Below, one piece after another: positions 61,570 through 64,000 of a DNA stretch of 64,000 nucleotides. Positions within the stretch are counted from its first letter, which is position 1; every line of letters begins with the position of its first letter. The translations under genes were made by a program, and so were the position numbers. The notes beneath the pieces are model-generated. The model saw only the letters and a list, made by a program, of their open reading frames with translations, searched no databases and was not told the origin of the DNA. Source of the stretch: Novosphingobium sp. PP1Y (GTDB taxonomy: Bacteria > Pseudomonadota > Alphaproteobacteria > Sphingomonadales > Sphingomonadaceae); NCBI RefSeq assembly GCF_000253255.1, contig NC_015583.1, positions 372,001 through 436,000 on the forward strand, in the 5' to 3' direction.

Positions 61570-62349
61570 TCAGTCCTCGAAAATGGCGACGGCGCGGATC
61601 CAGCCTGCCGAGGCGCCCTTGATCTTGTGCGGGAAGCACGAGATCGTGAAGCCGTCGGCGGGCAGCACTTCCAGGTTGTGCAGCTTTTCGATGTGGCAGT
61701 AGCCGATGTCGCGGCCCGCCTTGTGCCCTTCCCAGATCAGCGAGGTATCGCCGGTTTCCTCCACCTTCCTGGCGGTGTGCACGAAGGGGGCATCCCACGA
61801 CCAGGCATCGGTGCCGGTCACGCGCACGCCGCGTTCGGTGAGGTACATCGTCGCCTCGTAGCCCATGCCGCAACCGCGGCTGACGTAGTCGGGATCGCCC
61901 AGCGCCTTGCCCGCCGCGGTATTGACGACGACGATCTCCAGCGGCTTGAGCTCATGGCCGATACGCGCCAGTTCGTCCTCGACGTCCTTGGCGGTGACGA
62001 CGTAGCCGTCCTCGAAGTGCCGGAAGTCCAGCTTCACGCCGGGCTGGAAGCACCATTCGAGGGGGACTTCGTCGATCGTCAGGGCAGGCTTGCCGCCGTC
62101 CTGCGTCGGGTGGAAGTGCCAGGGCGCATCGAGGTGCGTGCCGCTGTGTGTGGTCAGCTTCACCCATTCCGCCGCTGCAAAGCCGGCACCGTCAGGAGTC
62201 TGCTCGGCCGTCACCCCGGGGAAGAAGTGCCCGAGCTCGCCCATCGTCTCGCCATGCGTCTGGTAGGTGATTTCCGGCTTCAGGAATGGCGGATCGGTGA
62301 TGACATCGTTGCACAAGGTGATCGACAGGTCGACGAAGCGGCGGGCCAT
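61570..62349 (-). CDS. Cyclase family protein (kynurenine-formamidase-like metal hydrolase)
   Basis: A 259-residue protein of the cyclase/KynB fold. The HxGTHxDxPxH motif is present as THSGTHLDAPWHFH, and RRFVDLSITLCNDVITDPP is the usual N-terminal segment. Members hydrolyse amides or lactones such as N-formylkynurenine and isatin. The upstream in-frame start adds 10 residues; ATG 62349 fits the family. It lies between the FAH-family and alpha/beta-hydrolase genes in the same direction, so it probably acts on an intermediate of the same ring-cleavage pathway. Confidence 0.9.
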   Translation of the reverse strand: MARRFVDLSITLCNDVITDPPFLKPEITYQTHGETMGELGHFFPGVTAEQTPDGAGFAAAEWVKLTTHSGTHLDAPWHFHPTQDGGKPALTIDEVPLEWCFQPGVKLDFRHFEDGYVVTAKDVEDELARIGHELKPLEIVVVNTAAGKALGDPDYVSRGCGMGYEATMYLTERGVRVTGTDAWSWDAPFVHTARKVEETGDTSLIWEGHKAGRDIGYCHIEKLHNLEVLPADGFTISCFPHKIKGASAGWIRAVAIFED

Positions 62350-62486
62350 AGGCGTGGGTTCCCATCTTGTCGCGCGCATCTCGCCAGACGCGCGCTGCTG
62401 TGAAGTGCTACCGGCGCATCACCCGACCGGAGGAGAGAGGGGTCGGGCGATGCGCCGGCCTTGTCAGCCCGTTGCGGGGCTGAAGT

Positions 62487-63644
62487 TCAGGCGGTCTTGC
62501 CTCCGAGGGTTTCGGCAAACCAGTCGGAGAGGAGATCGCGGCCATAGCTCATGTTGTCGGCGCCCACGTGCTCGACGCCGCCTTCCCGCGCGGTGAAGAT
62601 CACCTTCTCGCGGCGCGGCGAGTTGACGAGCTGGTCGTAGAGGTCGTCGGCGTACTGCGGGCTGATCTGGCGATCGTTCGCCCCGTGGGTCACCAGGAAC
62701 GGCACCTTGATGCCGTCCATGTGGCCGTTGAGGTTCATCGCCTCCGACTTGGCAAGGAAGTCCTCCTGGTCCTTGGCCCCGAACGCCCAGTGAACGTGGG
62801 CCCAGTAGTGCGGGACCGGGTTCTCGCCCTCGCGCGCCATGCGCTTGTCCTGCACTTCGCGCCAGTTGTGGTTGGCCCCCCAGACCGCGCCCGAGGCAAA
62901 ACGCGGCTCGTAAGCCACCGCCCGCGGCGCGAAGTGGCCGCCCAGCGAGATGCCGGTCATGCCGATCGCCCTGGGATCGACGTTGTCCTGCTGCTCGAGC
63001 CAGTCGACTGCCTTGCTCGCCCAGCTTTCCGAATGCGGATCGACCGGCAGGCCCTGCAGGCGCAGCGTCTCGCCCGAGCCGGGCTGGTCGACGCACAGCG
63101 TCGAGATACCGCGGCGGGCGAGCTGCTCGGGCAGCTGGGTCCAGTAGAGCAGCTCCTTGCAGCTATCGAGGCCGTTGCAGAAGACCACCACCGGCTTGCG
63201 CCCTTCGCCCGGCGCGCGGGTGAACAGCGCCGGCATCGTGCCCTTCTCCAGCGGGATCTCGACGCGTTCGCGGTTGATCCGGCCGATCTGCGTCGACTTG
63301 TCGAAGGCCGCGCGGGCCTTGGCGTAAGTCTCCTTGCGGCCCGGATGGCCATGGCCCTGCATGCGCTCGCCGGTGAACATGTAGAGCGCGGCGCGCTCCA
63401 GCTTGTTCGAGGCGGAGAACAGACGGCCCCTCGCCTCGTCCTCGGCGGCAAGTTCGATGAGCTTGTCGCCCATCGCCACCCACTGCTTCATGAACGCGGG
63501 CGTGCCCGCATCGGCCCCGGCATCGGCCGCATCCTTGATCGGCTTGCACATGTCGATGACTTCGCCGATCCGGCCGCCGCTCTCCATCGCAATCGCGACC
63601 GACAGGTTCCAGATGTAGTTCGGAAAATATTCGAAGAGGGCCAT
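62487..63644 (-). CDS. Alpha/beta hydrolase (dihydroxypseudooxynicotine-hydrolase-like)
   Basis: A 385-residue hydrolase with an N-terminal helical region (residues 1-130) followed by an alpha/beta-hydrolase fold. The nucleophile elbow is TGISLGGHFAPR (GxSxG), the acid is in HGANDRQISP, and the His is in GGVEHVGADNM. The large helical cap resembles the FrsA/2,6-dihydroxypseudooxynicotine C-C hydrolase group, which cleaves carbon-carbon bonds of 1,3-diketones. After an extradiol dioxygenase, cleavage of a ring-fission product is the likely task (inference). It ends 137 bases before the cyclase gene. Confidence 0.9.
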   Translation of the reverse strand: MALFEYFPNYIWNLSVAIAMESGGRIGEVIDMCKPIKDAADAGADAGTPAFMKQWVAMGDKLIELAAEDEARGRLFSASNKLERAALYMFTGERMQGHGHPGRKETYAKARAAFDKSTQIGRINRERVEIPLEKGTMPALFTRAPGEGRKPVVVFCNGLDSCKELLYWTQLPEQLARRGISTLCVDQPGSGETLRLQGLPVDPHSESWASKAVDWLEQQDNVDPRAIGMTGISLGGHFAPRAVAYEPRFASGAVWGANHNWREVQDKRMAREGENPVPHYWAHVHWAFGAKDQEDFLAKSEAMNLNGHMDGIKVPFLVTHGANDRQISPQYADDLYDQLVNSPRREKVIFTAREGGVEHVGADNMSYGRDLLSDWFAETLGGKTA

Positions 63645-63647
63645 CGA

Positions 63648-64000
63648 TCAGAACTCCGAAGCCTGGAACAGACGCGCATCGGGTGCCGGATGCGGCATCG
63701 TCTGCGGGCCGCCGGTGCCGATGCCCCACTGGTCCATGACCATCGGCGCGGGCTTGTGCACCTTGTACTCGTGCGTCTCGAAGTCGACCACTTCCAGCTC
63801 GGAGGTGTACTCGACCGCGAAACCACCCGGAGTGACGAAGTAGCTGAACGTGTTGTTGCCCGCGGTATGACGGCCCGGACCCCAGCGGATGTCGGTGCCG
63901 TGCTGCTTGAGGCGATGCGCGCCGCGGAACATGTCGTCGATGCTCGGCATGTCGTAGGCGACGTGGTTGAGGCACGGCGGTCCGGGCAGGATGGCGACGC
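63648..64000 (-). CDS. Type I extradiol dioxygenase (VOC family), partial
   Basis: The C-terminal 117 residues of a gene that continues past the window end. It carries CLNHVAYDM (iron-ligand His), TFSYFVTPGGFAVEYTSELE (active-site Tyr and the ligand Glu of VEYTSE) and the tail GGPQTMPHP. This matches the catalytic half of 2,3-dihydroxybiphenyl/catechol extradiol dioxygenases. It lies 3 bases before the alpha/beta hydrolase gene, so ring cleavage and hydrolysis are co-expressed. Confidence 0.9.
   Translation of the reverse strand, partial: VAILPGPPCLNHVAYDMPSIDDMFRGAHRLKQHGTDIRWGPGRHTAGNNTFSYFVTPGGFAVEYTSELEVVDFETHEYKVHKPAPMVMDQWGIGTGGPQTMPHPAPDARLFQASEF

Noticed and set aside
1..64000. tRNA, rRNA, CRISPR or prophage genes
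   Set aside because: Reading through the window shows no cloverleaf-like tRNA, no conserved rRNA segment, no regularly spaced repeats and no phage structural or integrase genes.

Overview
The window is high-GC alphaproteobacterial DNA and most resembles the Sphingomonadales (Novosphingobium or Sphingobium type). This placement is an inference from gene content: five TonB-dependent receptors in 64 kb, a MucR/Ros-type regulator, an HWE histidine kinase, a FecI/FecR surface-signalling pair, many LrP/AsnC and GntR regulators and oxidative catabolic enzymes. I see no rRNA, tRNA or CRISPR array.

Layout. 0-8 kb: a translationally coupled Lrp/AsnC pair, a GntR/FCD regulator, and an Oar-like TonB receptor followed by a Tat-exported cytosine-deaminase-like amidohydrolase. 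8-13 kb: decayed sequence (remnants of an acyl-CoA dehydrogenase and a CoA ligase, and a perfect palindrome) around a PAS/HWE kinase, a beta-barrel protein and a zinc-ribbon membrane protein. 13-26 kb: a TonB receptor, a MucR-like protein with a histone H1-like tail, and an exported M20 hydrolase downstream of a TonB receptor that is split by a complete IS21-family element with 7-bp target duplications. Next to it lies a paralogous receptor with an STN signalling domain, divergent from its ECF sigma factor and FecR. 27-34 kb: a probable metal-handling locus (DUF4198 protein, small periplasmic protein, HupE/UreJ-like permease, membrane-anchored periplasmic protein, siderophore-type receptor, PepSY protein).

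34-54 kb: a long plus-strand catabolic region. It holds a 2-hydroxyacid dehydrogenase, a HAD protein, a complete peptide/nickel-type ABC importer (binding protein, two permeases, fused double ATPase), a double GNAT protein, an aldehyde dehydrogenase, a tartrate/malate-type dehydrogenase, a class III aminotransferase, an Lrp regulator and an M20 amidohydrolase. After a copper block (frameshifted copB, then copC and copD) a second set follows: a double GNAT protein, an FAD amine-oxidase-like enzyme and an aldehyde dehydrogenase. I infer uptake and oxidative breakdown of a peptide-like or amide-linked amine; the substrate cannot be read from the sequence.

54-64 kb: a GGDEF-EAL protein, a second FAD oxidoreductase, a membrane acyltransferase-like protein, a bicupin, and at the end a minus-strand aromatic ring-cleavage cluster (extradiol dioxygenase, alpha/beta hydrolase, cyclase-family hydrolase, fumarylacetoacetate-hydrolase-family protein) that continues beyond the window.
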